Positions 1 to 8,046 of a stretch of DNA of 64,000 nucleotides are shown piece after piece. A program made the position numbers and the translations under genes. The stretch comes from Acidobacteriaceae bacterium (GTDB taxonomy: Bacteria > Acidobacteriota > Terriglobia > Terriglobales > Acidobacteriaceae), in assembly GCA_903642235.1 (NCBI GenBank), contig CAHJWL010000011.1:1-64000 (forward strand), read 5' to 3'. Under the pieces are notes generated by a model, which saw only the letters and a program-made list of their open reading frames with translations, had not been told where the DNA came from and made no database searches. The number at the start of each line of letters is the position of its first letter. The stretch's first letter is position 1.

Positions 1-110
1 TTGATATACAGGAGCTTTGGCCCATTCTTCACGTAGTTCAGGGCTGCCTGGCTGTTTGACTGTGTTCCGGCCGTCGCCGAAACCGGATTGTCTTGAACTG
101 CTGCGCTCAT
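1..110 (-). CDS. Partial CDS, possibly aldehyde dehydrogenase N-terminus
   Basis: An ATG at 108-110 on the minus strand is preceded by a good Shine-Dalgarno (AAGGAG, about 8 bases upstream) and opens a frame that runs off the left edge, giving 36 residues starting MSAAVQDNPVSATAG and ending NGPKLLYI. The ending resembles the first strand of aldehyde dehydrogenases (usually LLYINGxWV), but the part visible is too short to be sure. It is divergently transcribed from the AraC-type regulator at 286, a common arrangement for a regulator and its target oxidoreductase. The function is inference. Confidence 0.45.
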   Translation of the reverse strand, partial: MSAAVQDNPVSATAGTQSNSQAALNYVKNGPKLLYI

Positions 111-285
111 ATTCCCGCTCCTTGAGATTGGCCGGATACGCTGAAGTCAGCCAATTGACATTTAGAGTGAAACGAAGGGTCCTTAGCACTGACAGATTGA
201 GACGTAATCCTGCCCGATCCTGCCGTTTCTTGCTCGTCGTCGTAAAGAGTCATGACGGACTCTGAAGTTTGCAAGGTGGTGATGA

Positions 286-1197
286 GTGGATGCTCTGGAA
301 ACGTTGGCTGCGGCGATCTCGATGCACTGCAAGGAGGCTGGCACGTACGCGACGCCGATCGCCGGCTTGTATCTCTCGAAGGCGGTGTCAACGAGCACAG
401 CGCCGCAGACCGTGGACCGGGCCGTCTTCTGTGTCGTTGCTCAAGGCGAAAAGAGCATCGTCCTCAATCAGCGGGTCTACCCTTTCAGTGCAGGTCAGTA
501 CCTGGTCATACCGCTCGACCTGCCGCTCGTAGGACAGTTGATCCAGGCCAGTAAGCATAGCCCCTGCCTGTCCTTAACAATCGAGCTGGATATCGCCGAA
601 CTCACTTCGCTGATGACAGAGACGACGCTTCCGCAACCTGCCTCGCGAACACAACCGCAAGCGTTCGTAATCAAACCACTTCAAGATGATCTCTTGAATG
701 GTGTCATCCGCTTGGTAAACCTGTTAGATAAACCGCAGGAGATCAAGGTTCTTGCTCCTTTGTTATTTCGAGAGATCTTCTACCGTTTGCTTCTTTCCGC
801 AGACAACACCCTGATGCTGCGCGTCGCAAATCAGCAAGCACAGATGGGGAAGATCGCTCTTGGTATCGCCTTCCTGAAACGCAACTTGAGTCGAACTGTC
901 CGGATGAGCGAGCTTGCCCGGGAGATACGTATGAGTACAAGGAGAATGCACGTTTGGTTCAAAGCGGCGACAGGCATGACGCCAGGACAATTTGTGAAGA
1001 GCTTTCGCTTGCAAGAGGCACGGCGCATCATGATCTTCGAGACTCTGGATGTGAACACTGCCTGTCGACGTGTCGGTTACGTCAGCGCCTCACAATTTAG
1101 TAGAGACTACTTACGGTACTTTGGTGTTCCGCCGGCTCGTGATGTAAAAGCGATACGAGCGAACAATCAGCTGCAAGTAGGTGATCCGCGCAGATGA
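286..1197 (+). CDS. AraC family transcriptional regulator with AraC_N domain
   Basis: 303 residues. The N-terminal two thirds (about residues 20-170) match the cupin-like AraC_N sensor domain seen in regulators such as YqhC, with an SIVLNQRVYPFSAGQYLVIP-like strand pattern. The C-terminal 100 residues hold the two AraC helix-turn-helix motifs: MSELAREIRMSTRRMHVWFK followed by GYVSASQFSRDYLRYFGVPP. It is probably a cytoplasmic activator of the divergent gene at 1-110, since AraC_N regulators usually control neighbouring aldehyde or alcohol oxidoreductases. The inducer cannot be read from sequence. The start is the first ATG with a purine-rich stretch (AAGGTGG) upstream. Confidence 0.88.
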   Translation: MDALETLAAAISMHCKEAGTYATPIAGLYLSKAVSTSTAPQTVDRAVFCVVAQGEKSIVLNQRVYPFSAGQYLVIPLDLPLVGQLIQASKHSPCLSLTIELDIAELTSLMTETTLPQPASRTQPQAFVIKPLQDDLLNGVIRLVNLLDKPQEIKVLAPLLFREIFYRLLLSADNTLMLRVANQQAQMGKIALGIAFLKRNLSRTVRMSELAREIRMSTRRMHVWFKAATGMTPGQFVKSFRLQEARRIMIFETLDVNTACRRVGYVSASQFSRDYLRYFGVPPARDVKAIRANNQLQVGDPRR

Positions 1198-1411
1198 TAG
1201 CTGTCGCGGTGCGCCTTTTCTTATTCTCGACGTGAAAGCGACTCCTACAGCCTTCAATTAGCAGAGTGCTGCTGGAGTTCAACTCTCTAAAGAAACCGAC
1301 GTGAGAGTTGAGAATGGCTGAGACTACTGCGACGGAGTTTCGGGTGAGGTGAAATCGCTTTAAAGATTCAACGTGCGAACGGATCTATCCGTCGTATAAC
1401 CGGAGGTTCAA

Positions 1412-2110
1412 ATGAGGTCTTTGAAGCAGAGGGCGCGGATAGCTGGCTTGTGGTACTTGGGCTTCGCTCTTGGACCGTTTTATCTGCTCTACGTTCCCTC
1501 GAGGACGGTTGTGCAGAGCGACGCTGCCGCCACTGCAACCCGTGTACTAGGACACCAGACGCTCTATCGCTGGGGCATGATCACGGAAGCGATTGGCGCG
1601 GTCATGTTGATCGGCCTGGGCTTGGCGTTGTATCGGCTTTTTGAAGAAGTCGACAGACATCGCGCGCGACAAGTCGTGGCTCTAGCTTTGGTTTCGTCTG
1701 CCTTGGGATTGGTGGGCTTGCTCTTCGAAGCCACGGCCTTCATCGCTTTCCGCACAGGTGAGGGTGTTACCGGCTTCGACAAGCCCGCACGTGCAGCAAT
1801 TGGTCTGCTGTTGATCCGGATGCATGCGCATGCCTACAGCATCAATCAGACGTTCTGGGGTCTGTGGCTGCTGCCGCTCGGATGGCTGTTCGTGCGCTCG
1901 CGCTTCCTGCCGCGCTGGCTGGGACACTGGCTCCTGCTTGATGGCGTGTCTTGGGTAATCATCGGCACGAGCTGGCTTGTTGATCCCACTCGTACAGACG
2001 CTCTGTACTGGTATTTCTCGCCGGCAATCTTGGGCGAGCTTGTCGCTATTGTCTGGCTAGTGATCGTGGGTGCAAAGGAACAGGTGGCCGCCGATCCGGC
2101 TACGCTGTAA
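1412..2110 (+). CDS. DUF4386 family membrane protein
   Basis: 232 residues with about six hydrophobic segments; the opening RIAGLWYLGFALGPFYLLYVP and the central EAIGAVMLIGLGLALYRLF are typical of the DUF4386 family of inner-membrane proteins of unknown function. The start is well supported by GGAGG six bases before the ATG. It stands alone, 214 bases after the AraC gene and convergent with the hydrolase on the other strand. No catalytic motif is visible. Confidence 0.8.
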   Translation: MRSLKQRARIAGLWYLGFALGPFYLLYVPSRTVVQSDAAATATRVLGHQTLYRWGMITEAIGAVMLIGLGLALYRLFEEVDRHRARQVVALALVSSALGLVGLLFEATAFIAFRTGEGVTGFDKPARAAIGLLLIRMHAHAYSINQTFWGLWLLPLGWLFVRSRFLPRWLGHWLLLDGVSWVIIGTSWLVDPTRTDALYWYFSPAILGELVAIVWLVIVGAKEQVAADPATL

Positions 2111-2172
2111 CGGCAGATCGGATCCTCAGGAATCACACCTGCAAGCCAAATCGAAGCGGGACAAGCGTTCGT

Positions 2173-3047
2173 TCACGCGGCCCTAGCTATTAGATCGAAG
2201 GCGATCAGCGCTTCAGCCAAGAGTCGAGGCTGCTCCAGCGGAACCAGGTGACCGCAGCCGGGGATGTCCACGCGTTCCAGATGGTCGCAAACGGCACAAG
2301 CTGCTTGTACGCGACGTCACCCGCAAGGCCGCCGATGGCCGCCAACGTTGGAGTGGTCAGCCGGCGACGCAGAAAAGCTCCGCGTATCTGTTCCGCATTG
2401 GCCTTCATCGCTCGGTAGTAGTTGAAGCCGCACTCAAGCGACTTCCGCCCTGTGTAAGCCTCAACGAAGGCATTGCTGATATCGCTAGCTATACCAAGGC
2501 CGTCCTTGGTACCACTCGTGAAAAACCATTCGAGATACTCCCTCTCGTGTCCCACCAGCACGGTCTCTGCAAGATCCGGAATAGCGTGAAAGCCGAACCA
2601 CCATGGCGGGCCCTCCGAAAGGAAGTCTTCTGCGCCCGGCAGATCGCCCAGTACCGTCTCGCAGACGCTAAGTCCCCGCACTTTCTCAGGATGCCGCATC
2701 GCCAGCATCAGTGCGACCGGTGATTCCAGGTCGAGACTGGCCACCATCACCGGCTGGCTCACCTCCAGAGCAACCAGCAGGGCCACCATATCGTATGCAA
2801 GCGTATGCAGGTCATACCCGCCGTCCGCACGCGAACTTCCACCCAGACCACGAAGATCGGGTGCGATCACCCGACGACCGGAAGCCGCAAGCAGCGGCAT
2901 GACCTCGCGCCACATCATCCAGGTATGCGGCCAGCCGTGCAGCAGCAACACCGGCGCACCTTCCCCGATTTGTGCAACGTTGATCTCAATCCCATTTGCT
3001 TGCATCTTGCACAACGTCATGTCCTTCATCACAACTTGACCCCACAT
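2173..3047 (-). pseudogene. Alpha/beta hydrolase (epoxide hydrolase-like), frameshifted at C-terminus
   Basis: The open frame 3047-2205 encodes an alpha/beta hydrolase: oxyanion-loop VLLLHGWPHTWMMW, APDLRGLGGS, and a nucleophile-elbow region reading ASLDLES where the family usually has GHDWGG. The last 30 codons of the frame (after KQLVPFA) are unlike the family. Reading on in the other frame gives DHLERVDIPGCGHLVPLEQP, the expected segment with the catalytic histidine, ending at a TGA at 2173-2175. One base is therefore missing near 2286-2287. The 5' end overlaps the AdaA-like gene by up to 62 bases; internal ATGs at 3029, 3020 and 3005 are alternative starts. The frameshift removes the catalytic histidine, so the product is probably inactive unless it is a sequencing error. 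Confidence 0.75.
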
Positions 3048-3612
3048 ACCCGTCGAATCGGATCTTTCTTATGTCTGACGGTGTTCGCCCATAGAGTGAG
3101 GAGAACGCCGAAGCCATACTTCGCCTGCTGGGAAATCCGGACTTCACTGCAACGTCGTTTAGATCGCAGTTCGTCTCGTTGAGCAGGCGTTTCGCGCGTT
3201 GAACGCGCAAAGTCTTGGCCACCTGAAGCGGAGAGGCACCGACATGTTCCACAAACAGGCGCGACAGATGGCGCACCCCAACTCCCAGCCGTTCCGACAG
3301 TGACTGAACCGTGTTGTCATCCAGGCCGCCTGCCTCGATCATGCGGAGGCCGCGCGTTACGGTAGTCTTCGTTCCCATCCACGCAGGGCAAAACGGCGCC
3401 GACTCCGGCCTGCAACGAAAGCAGGGCCGGTACCCGTCGGCTTCCGCGGCGGCCGCGGTCGGGTAGAAGTGAACATTCTTGCTGAGCGGCGGCTTCACCC
3501 GACAGATGGGTCGGCAGTAAATGCCGGTCGTACGAACTGCACAGAAAAACACCCCGTCATACGCCGGATCGCGTCGTAGTCGAGCTCGATCGCATGTCTC
3601 AAAGTCCAGCAT
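2986..3612 (-). CDS. AdaA-like methylphosphotriester-DNA methyltransferase / AraC-type regulator
   Basis: 208 residues: an Ada metal-binding domain in the first 85 residues (FDGVFF-type segment, TTGIYCRPICRVKPP, then CFRCRP, supplying four zinc cysteines) followed by an AraC-type HTH (SLSERLGVGVRHLSRLFVEH and FPSRRSMASAFSSLYGRTPSDIR). This is the architecture and length of Bacillus AdaA, in which a zinc-bound cysteine takes a methyl group from phosphotriesters and turns the protein into an activator of alkylation-damage genes. It lacks the AlkA glycosylase domain carried by some longer relatives; given the AdaA precedent I read it as complete, although its tail overlaps the hydrolase gene. 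Confidence 0.82.
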   Translation of the reverse strand: MLDFETCDRARLRRDPAYDGVFFCAVRTTGIYCRPICRVKPPLSKNVHFYPTAAAAEADGYRPCFRCRPESAPFCPAWMGTKTTVTRGLRMIEAGGLDDNTVQSLSERLGVGVRHLSRLFVEHVGASPLQVAKTLRVQRAKRLLNETNCDLNDVAVKSGFPSRRSMASAFSSLYGRTPSDIRKIRFDGYVGSSCDEGHDVVQDASKWD

Positions 3613-3784
3613 CCGCTCAGACTAGCGGATGGCGAGCCCCTCAGACCGCAGTTGTCGAGGATCAAGTCCGAAAGCAGTCTCTTGGGCGCAGAGGAGCATC
3701 TGTATACCCCACGGTCGGCAGGGACGAACGGTGACATTTTGGCTTTGCACAGCTACGACGGTTTCGCTTTGCGGCTACACCATG
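3613..3784. other. Non-coding flank left of the insertion sequence
   Basis: 172 bases between the AdaA-like gene and the IS. The short open frames here have no recognisable protein features. The last five bases (ccatg, 3780-3784) are the left copy of the IS target duplication. Confidence 0.5.
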
Positions 3785-3835
3785 TGTTCGCGCTCAGTAG
3801 AAATGACAGGGTGATGCGCCCAATAGAAATGTCAG
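3785..3835. repeat. Left terminal inverted repeat of the IS
   Basis: Begins TGTTCGCGCTC and contains TAGAAATGACAG followed about 20 bases later by TAGAAATGTCAG. It aligns, with mismatches, to the reverse complement of the right end. The repeated TAGAANTG unit is a likely transposase-binding site. Confidence 0.7.
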
Positions 3836-3996
3836 TATAAGGGCCGTCGTCGTCGTGCGGTGGGAATGTGTGAAATCACGAAGTGATTTCCAAGGTATGT
3901 GGGAAGGGTGGGACGGCTTCACCGTTCCACCCTTTCCAGCAGACCATCATTTCCACCGCGGCGGGCTGCGTGCATTTTTTTGGTGATGTTTACCCA

Positions 3997-4436
3997 TTAG
4001 AAGCTTGGGTTAGCAAGGCCCCGGATGATGTCTAAGCGATTCGTCGGCGCGTCAGGGGAGAGGAAGTCTGAAATCGTACTGCTGTGCGTCGGGGGCGATG
4101 CAGGAACTCCACCGGCCACTCTGTAAGCCGTTCTTCCTTGACGTGACTGTACTGCTCAGGCTCGTCTTCGGCTATGTACTCAACCTGTCGGATGAGTGCT
4201 AGTGGCTCTTCCGCTCCGGCGGCACTCTCTGCAAACGCAAGCGCTTCGGCGTAGGTTGCAAAGGCATAGTAGTAGTCGTTCCCATCCTGCTCGTCAGGAG
4301 CGCCCCGTTCTGGGTGACACCAAATCCGGTACTCAAGAACCTCATCCCAGACGAATCCGCCGCCTGCACCTGTCACGGCAGAGTAGGTTCCAACAAGAGA
4401 AGCGTCGACGGCGTTGGGGTATGTAAGAGTGTTCAT
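3997..4436 (-). pseudogene. IS passenger gene of unknown function, frameshifted
   Basis: The frame from the ATG at 4436 encodes an acidic protein (MNTLTYPNAVDASLVGTYSA; WCHPERGAPDEQDGNDYYYA) rich in Tyr, Glu and Ala. The open frame stops at 4032 with an Arg-rich tail. One missing base near 4077-4078 would instead continue as TISDFLSPDAPTNRLDIIRG and end at TAA 3997-3999, which matches the ending I recall for this family. Family members are sometimes annotated as acetyltransferases, but I see no acetyl-CoA-binding motif and give no function. It lies 18 bases downstream of the transposase reading direction and inside the IS termini. Confidence 0.62.
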
Positions 4437-4454
4437 GGCTCGATGAGGAAGTCC

Positions 4455-5779
4455 TTACACGATACCGGCTGCTAGGCGTGATGTCTCCGTCTCGCTGCGT
4501 ACCCGCTTCTGGTAGCCGGTCTTCTCGCTGTTGGTCATGACCTTCGTTGCGAGCCGGAGGTCCTGCTGCGCCTTTACGATCGCGAGCGCATGGCCAAGTC
4601 TCTTGTTTTCGACGATGGCCGTGTGGCTGACACGCTGGTCCTTGCTGAACACGCGGTAGGGAAGAACGTGGTCTCGCCAGCGAACCTCTAGCGGTCTGTC
4701 CCAGTAGTCGAAGAGTTCGACGTACTGGCCCTCCAGGCCCTTCGCCACATCTGTCTGCTCCAGGATGATCTGCTTGCGGTCATAGTGGAACGTGAGCTGT
4801 GCGCCAACGTAGCGCTGCTCGCGGTGGCATAGGATGTCGTTCAGCCGGGGCGTGGTCGTTCGCAGCGGACGGTGAAGGTCTTGCGTCCTGGTCGGCGGCA
4901 CGGCAAAACGCTCGTTGTAGCGCTCCATGAACGCAGGCAGGAAGGCGTTGCCGGCTGCCATGTCGCTGATGCTGGCGAGCCGTAGCTCCTTCACGAGCCG
5001 GTCCTGCAACGTACGGTTGGCACGCTCCACGCGCCCCTTCGCCTGGCTGGAGTTCGCGCACAGGATCTCGATGTTCAGTTCCGAGAGGGCTCGGCCGAAC
5101 TGCGTCATACCTTGGCCGCCCTTGGTGTCCTGGCGCACGACCCTGAACACGGAATGCTTGTCGGAGTAGAAGGCCACAGGGCAGCCGTGCTCGTTCAGGT
5201 AGCCGCGCAGAGCAGCGAAGTACGAAGCCGTGCTCTCGCTCGGCACGAACCGCAGCTGCATCAGCTTGCTGGTGGCATCGTCCACGAACACCAGTAATGT
5301 GTAGGGCTCCGCCCGGTCTTCGAACCAGCGGTGCTCGCTGCCGTCGATCTGCACCAACTCGCCGTAAGACTCGCGCCGGAGCCGCGGCTGGTGGAAGGTC
5401 TTGCGCTGCTTGCGCGAGAGCCACACGCTGTCGGCCATCATCCAGCGCCGCAGCGTCTCCCGGCCTACGTGGATCGCGTGCCGCTCAGCAAGAGCCTCGG
5501 TGGCCAGCGTCGGCCCGAAGTCGGCGTAATGGGCCTTTACCAGCTCGACCGCGAACTTCCGGACACCTGGGTTATGGCTGCGATTCGACGTTCGGCCACG
5601 TGCCTTGTGCACCAGCCCGAACCCGCCGTTCTCTTGGTACCGGCTCAGTAGCCGGTACGTCTGCCGCTCACTGATGTCCAACAAGGAGGCTGCTGCCGTC
5701 ACAGTCCGCCTGCCGGAATGCACCTCGTCAGAACCTCAACACGCCGAACCTCGCGCTCGCTCATCCTCGTCCACGCCAT
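4455..5779 (-). pseudogene. DDE transposase, ISNCY/IS1202-type, N-terminal frameshift
   Basis: The open frame from GTG 5723 gives 422 residues: an HTH region (AAASLLDISERQTYRLLSRY) then an rve-type DDE core with D in LVQIDGSEHRWF, D in FYSDKHSVFRV and E in KGRVERANRTLQDRL. Family members start MSEREVxRVEVLxEV. Here ATGs at 5779 or 5764 begin MSEREVRRVEVLT and run into the main frame only if one base is restored near 5726-5727, giving LTEVHSGRRT. The gene is therefore either broken at its N-terminus or carries a sequencing error. Translation from the GTG would still give an intact catalytic core without the first residues. Confidence 0.85.
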
Positions 5780-5787
5780 CCTTAGAA

Positions 5788-5837
5788 CCTGACAGTTCTA
5801 ATGGGCGGGAACATGACAGTTCTAACGAGCGCCTACA
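5788..5837. repeat. Right terminal inverted repeat of the IS
   Basis: Read from the tip inward it begins TGTAGGCGCTCG and contains TAGAACTGTCA twice, about 20 bases apart, mirroring the left end. The ccatg target duplication follows directly outside it. Confidence 0.7.
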
Positions 5838-5893
5838 CCATGACTATACAGAATCTTCGCTATCGGACCAAAACTATCGACCTGTAGATGTTC

Positions 5894-6109
5894 TCATAGG
5901 TCCACAAAGAATTTACCCAGATCAATTTCAAGTGCGTCCGCGATTCGAGCAAGTGACCGTATACCAATCTCCTTCTTCCCTCGTTCCAGCTCTGACAGGT
6001 GCTCGCGCGCTAATTCCGCGTGATCGGCCAGCATCGCTTGCGTCCATCCGCGAGCTGCGCGCAGTTCGCGAATGCGCCTTCCGACGCGCGTGCAGATGTC
6101 TTTCGCCAT
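5894..6109 (-). CDS. Small Xre family transcriptional regulator
   Basis: 71 residues, almost entirely one Cro/CI-type helix-turn-helix: VGRRIRELRAARGWTQAMLA, then HLSELERGKKEIGIRSLARI, then a short ALEIDLGKFF tail. Such single-domain repressors are common on mobile elements. It lies just right of the IS and is divergent from the LAGLIDADG gene, so it could bind the 86-base region between them; the region holds cttacgta-type inverted repeats around 6140-6162. The target is inferred. Confidence 0.85.
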   Translation of the reverse strand: MAKDICTRVGRRIRELRAARGWTQAMLADHAELAREHLSELERGKKEIGIRSLARIADALEIDLGKFFVDL

Positions 6110-6139
6110 TCTGCCAGCATCGATTTGACCGGCGCAATC

Positions 6140-6162
6140 TACGTAAGCTATAGCTTACGTAC
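6140..6162. promoter_or_regulatory. Candidate operator between xre and LAGLIDADG genes
   Basis: The divergent intergenic region contains TACGTAAGCTATAGCTTACG, an almost perfect palindrome (CGTAAGC TATA GCTTACG). A dyad of this size between a small Xre repressor and a divergent gene is a plausible repressor operator. This is seen in sequence; the binding is inference. Confidence 0.5.
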
Positions 6163-6195
6163 GTTGGCATATTTCTAATAGAGAGGATCCAGATC

Positions 6196-7389
6196 ATGAA
6201 GGCAGATTACATTTCCAGGTTCGATCAAAAAACAGTCGATGCCGTCATTTCCCTTCGCGAGCAAGGACTTGGCAATCGAATCATCACAAGAGAAGCGGGC
6301 TTACCCCGGCACACCGTCTGTGTGCTCCTCCGCAAGCTTGGGTATGACGCGAAGCATTTCACGCCCGAGACGCGTGGAAGAAGGGCATTTTCGCTGCAGA
6401 CCATTGATCTCGTCCTTCAGCGCAGAAAGGAAGGTGTCTCCAATCGCGACATCGCCCTTGAGGCCGGCATGTGTCAGAAGTCTGCGACCCAGATCCTGCG
6501 CCGGCATGGCTTCCGAGCCGCCAATAATCTTCCACAGACTCCCAGCCGCTTCTTCTATTCGCAGGAAGTTATCGACTTGGTACTGGGTCTTCGGAAGAAG
6601 GGCTTTGGATCTCACGTCGTCGCGCGGCAGGCTGGAATCTCTCGTAATGCGGTGAAGCGAGTCTTCCGGCTCGGTGGCTTTCTGCGGCACGGATGCTCAG
6701 GCGGCGGGTCGCACGGTGGTTCTGGAGGTCCTCAGGTGAGCGTCGATATCAGCTATCTAAACCTCACTCCGGAGATGGCGTGGTGCCTGGGTCTCATCTA
6801 CGGCGACGGCCATATGGCTAACGTGGGCCATCAGGTCACGATCGTGACCTCAGACAAAGACGTGGCCGAGAAGTTCGCCAAGATACATGGCAGACCTCGC
6901 GTCATCAATGCGGGTAAGTACTACCGCGTAACCTGGACCTGCGCGCGCCTCTATCGTGAACTTGAGAGCTATGGCCTGTGCCCGAATAAATCAGACAAAC
7001 TCCGATTTCCGAAGCTTCATCCGAGTCTCCTACCGCACTTCGTTCGTGGCCTGATTGATTCGGACGGCTCATTCTACCGCAAAGGACCAGGGAAGCTCGC
7101 AGACTTGCTGGCCTTCTGCTACGCATGCATCTGCGGACCGTTCATGCAAGATCTTCGCGACACGATGGTCGAACACGCCGCTGTGTCGGAATCCCTTCAC
7201 GTAAAGAGCAGACTTCAGAGAGACACGCCGAACCGGGTTTGGTTCATTAAGTACAGCCACGCGAATGCGACCAAGCTCGGGCACTGGGTTTACGATGTCT
7301 CGACCGAGGCGATCCGCGGGGAACGCAAGTATGCTCGATGGTCTGCGGCGAAGGATCGTGTCCTCTGGCCCAGCAGTCGCAAGCAGTAA
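6196..7389 (+). CDS. Free-standing LAGLIDADG endonuclease-like protein with three HTH repeats
   Basis: 397 residues. Residues about 8-165 hold three repeats of roughly 50 residues, each with the pattern T/V-I/V-D-x-V-(8)-G-x-(5)-A-(2)-A-G-(5)-V/A-x-x-(L/V)-x-R (for example IITREAGLPRHTVCVLLRKL, IALEAGMCQKSATQILRRHG, VARQAGISRNAVKRVFRLGG), which look like resolvase-type helix-turn-helix units. A Gly/Ser linker (about 170-182) leads to a homing-endonuclease domain with two LAGLIDADG helices: WCLGLIYGDGHM near 194 and FVRGLIDSDGSF near 280; both carry the acidic catalytic-type residue. The gene is not inside an intron or intein here. Whether it cuts DNA or acts as a WhiA-like regulator is open. 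Confidence 0.82.
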   Translation: MKADYISRFDQKTVDAVISLREQGLGNRIITREAGLPRHTVCVLLRKLGYDAKHFTPETRGRRAFSLQTIDLVLQRRKEGVSNRDIALEAGMCQKSATQILRRHGFRAANNLPQTPSRFFYSQEVIDLVLGLRKKGFGSHVVARQAGISRNAVKRVFRLGGFLRHGCSGGGSHGGSGGPQVSVDISYLNLTPEMAWCLGLIYGDGHMANVGHQVTIVTSDKDVAEKFAKIHGRPRVINAGKYYRVTWTCARLYRELESYGLCPNKSDKLRFPKLHPSLLPHFVRGLIDSDGSFYRKGPGKLADLLAFCYACICGPFMQDLRDTMVEHAAVSESLHVKSRLQRDTPNRVWFIKYSHANATKLGHWVYDVSTEAIRGERKYARWSAAKDRVLWPSSRKQ

Positions 7390-7415
7390 GCTCGCATCGT
7401 CTATCTTGCGTCATT

Positions 7416-7473
7416 TGATCTTCTCCGGGAGCTACATTCACGCAACAGGCCCGTAGTCTCCCGGAGAAGATCA
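7416..7473. terminator. Bidirectional terminator / perfect 16-bp inverted repeat
   Basis: TGATCTTCTCCGGGAG (7416-7431) is exactly complementary to CTCCCGGAGAAGATCA (7458-7473), with a 26-base loop. It sits between the convergent LAGLIDADG gene and the winged-helix gene, and includes the TGA stop of the latter. It lacks a long T run, so termination is inferred from position. Confidence 0.65.
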
Positions 7474-7992
7474 CCAGCGTTTGAGCTTCCCGAAGGGTCC
7501 TAGCCGGCTCGCAAGAAGGTTATTGCTTCGAGCATATTGTGGCTGCGATGAGGCCAGCTTCCGCTCGTGTACAAGCCGATCGCAGTCAGAGGCACTCAAG
7601 CGAGGCACCGGTTCGACGAGGACAGGAGGAAAGATCATTTCCTGTTGAGATCTATCAGGAGCCGCCTTCCTTCTACCCCCACATCTGTATCTCTCGATGG
7701 CGGCCTGTGGCCCCTCGGCTTGCTTTTGAAGTCTGGCCAACGCGAGTTGGATCGTCGCCGGGCCGCTTTTCATCTGGGGATGTTCGATTTCAATCCACCG
7801 CGATTTCTCCAACTCACCTAGAAGTCGCCATACGTTGGTGCGGGACATTCGTGCCGAGGTCGCCAGTTCCTTTGTAGTGCACCTGCAGGTGCCTCTCTCA
7901 TCCGACGCCCGAGCGATCGCCAGCATGAGCATGCGCGGGGAGCTCTTCCCTGGAAACCGTTCCCACATCTCGGTATAAAGTTCGGTGTTCAT
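7471..7992 (-). CDS. Winged-helix DNA-binding protein of the mobile module
   Basis: 173 residues. The first 90 form a helix-turn-helix domain (PRMLMLAIARASDERGTCRC, ELATSARMSRTNVWRLLGEL, then a wing with WIEIEHPQMKSGPATIQL); the rest is a basic, low-complexity tail. The start has a strong Shine-Dalgarno (AAAGGAG, 7 bases upstream). Winged-helix proteins of this kind are often replication or transfer regulators on integrative elements. It is the last gene of the minus-strand module, 54 bases after the primase gene. Confidence 0.72.
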   Translation of the reverse strand: MNTELYTEMWERFPGKSSPRMLMLAIARASDERGTCRCTTKELATSARMSRTNVWRLLGELEKSRWIEIEHPQMKSGPATIQLALARLQKQAEGPQAAIERYRCGGRRKAAPDRSQQEMIFPPVLVEPVPRLSASDCDRLVHERKLASSQPQYARSNNLLASRLGPFGKLKRW

Positions 7993-8046
7993 AAGCTTTC
8001 TCCTTTAGACCTTAGAGCGCTATGCGCTTTCGGTAGAACTGATGGA

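Larger units (their letters stand above)
3785..5837 (-). mobile_element. Insertion sequence, IS1202/ISNCY-like, 2053 bp
   Basis: The element is bounded by imperfect inverted repeats of about 50 bp that both begin TGT, share GCGCTC near the tip, and each carry two copies of a TAGAANTGNCA motif (left 3785-3835, right 5788-5837). It is flanked by the 5-bp direct repeat ccatg (3780-3784 and 5838-5842). It contains a DDE transposase gene and a passenger gene on the minus strand. Both open frames are broken by a single missing base, so this copy may be unable to move on its own. Confidence 0.78.

Noticed and set aside
2986-3612. Idea that the Ada-type gene is a truncated ada-alkA fusion
   Set aside because: The 208-residue Ada-metal-binding plus AraC layout equals complete AdaA proteins, so no truncation needs to be assumed.
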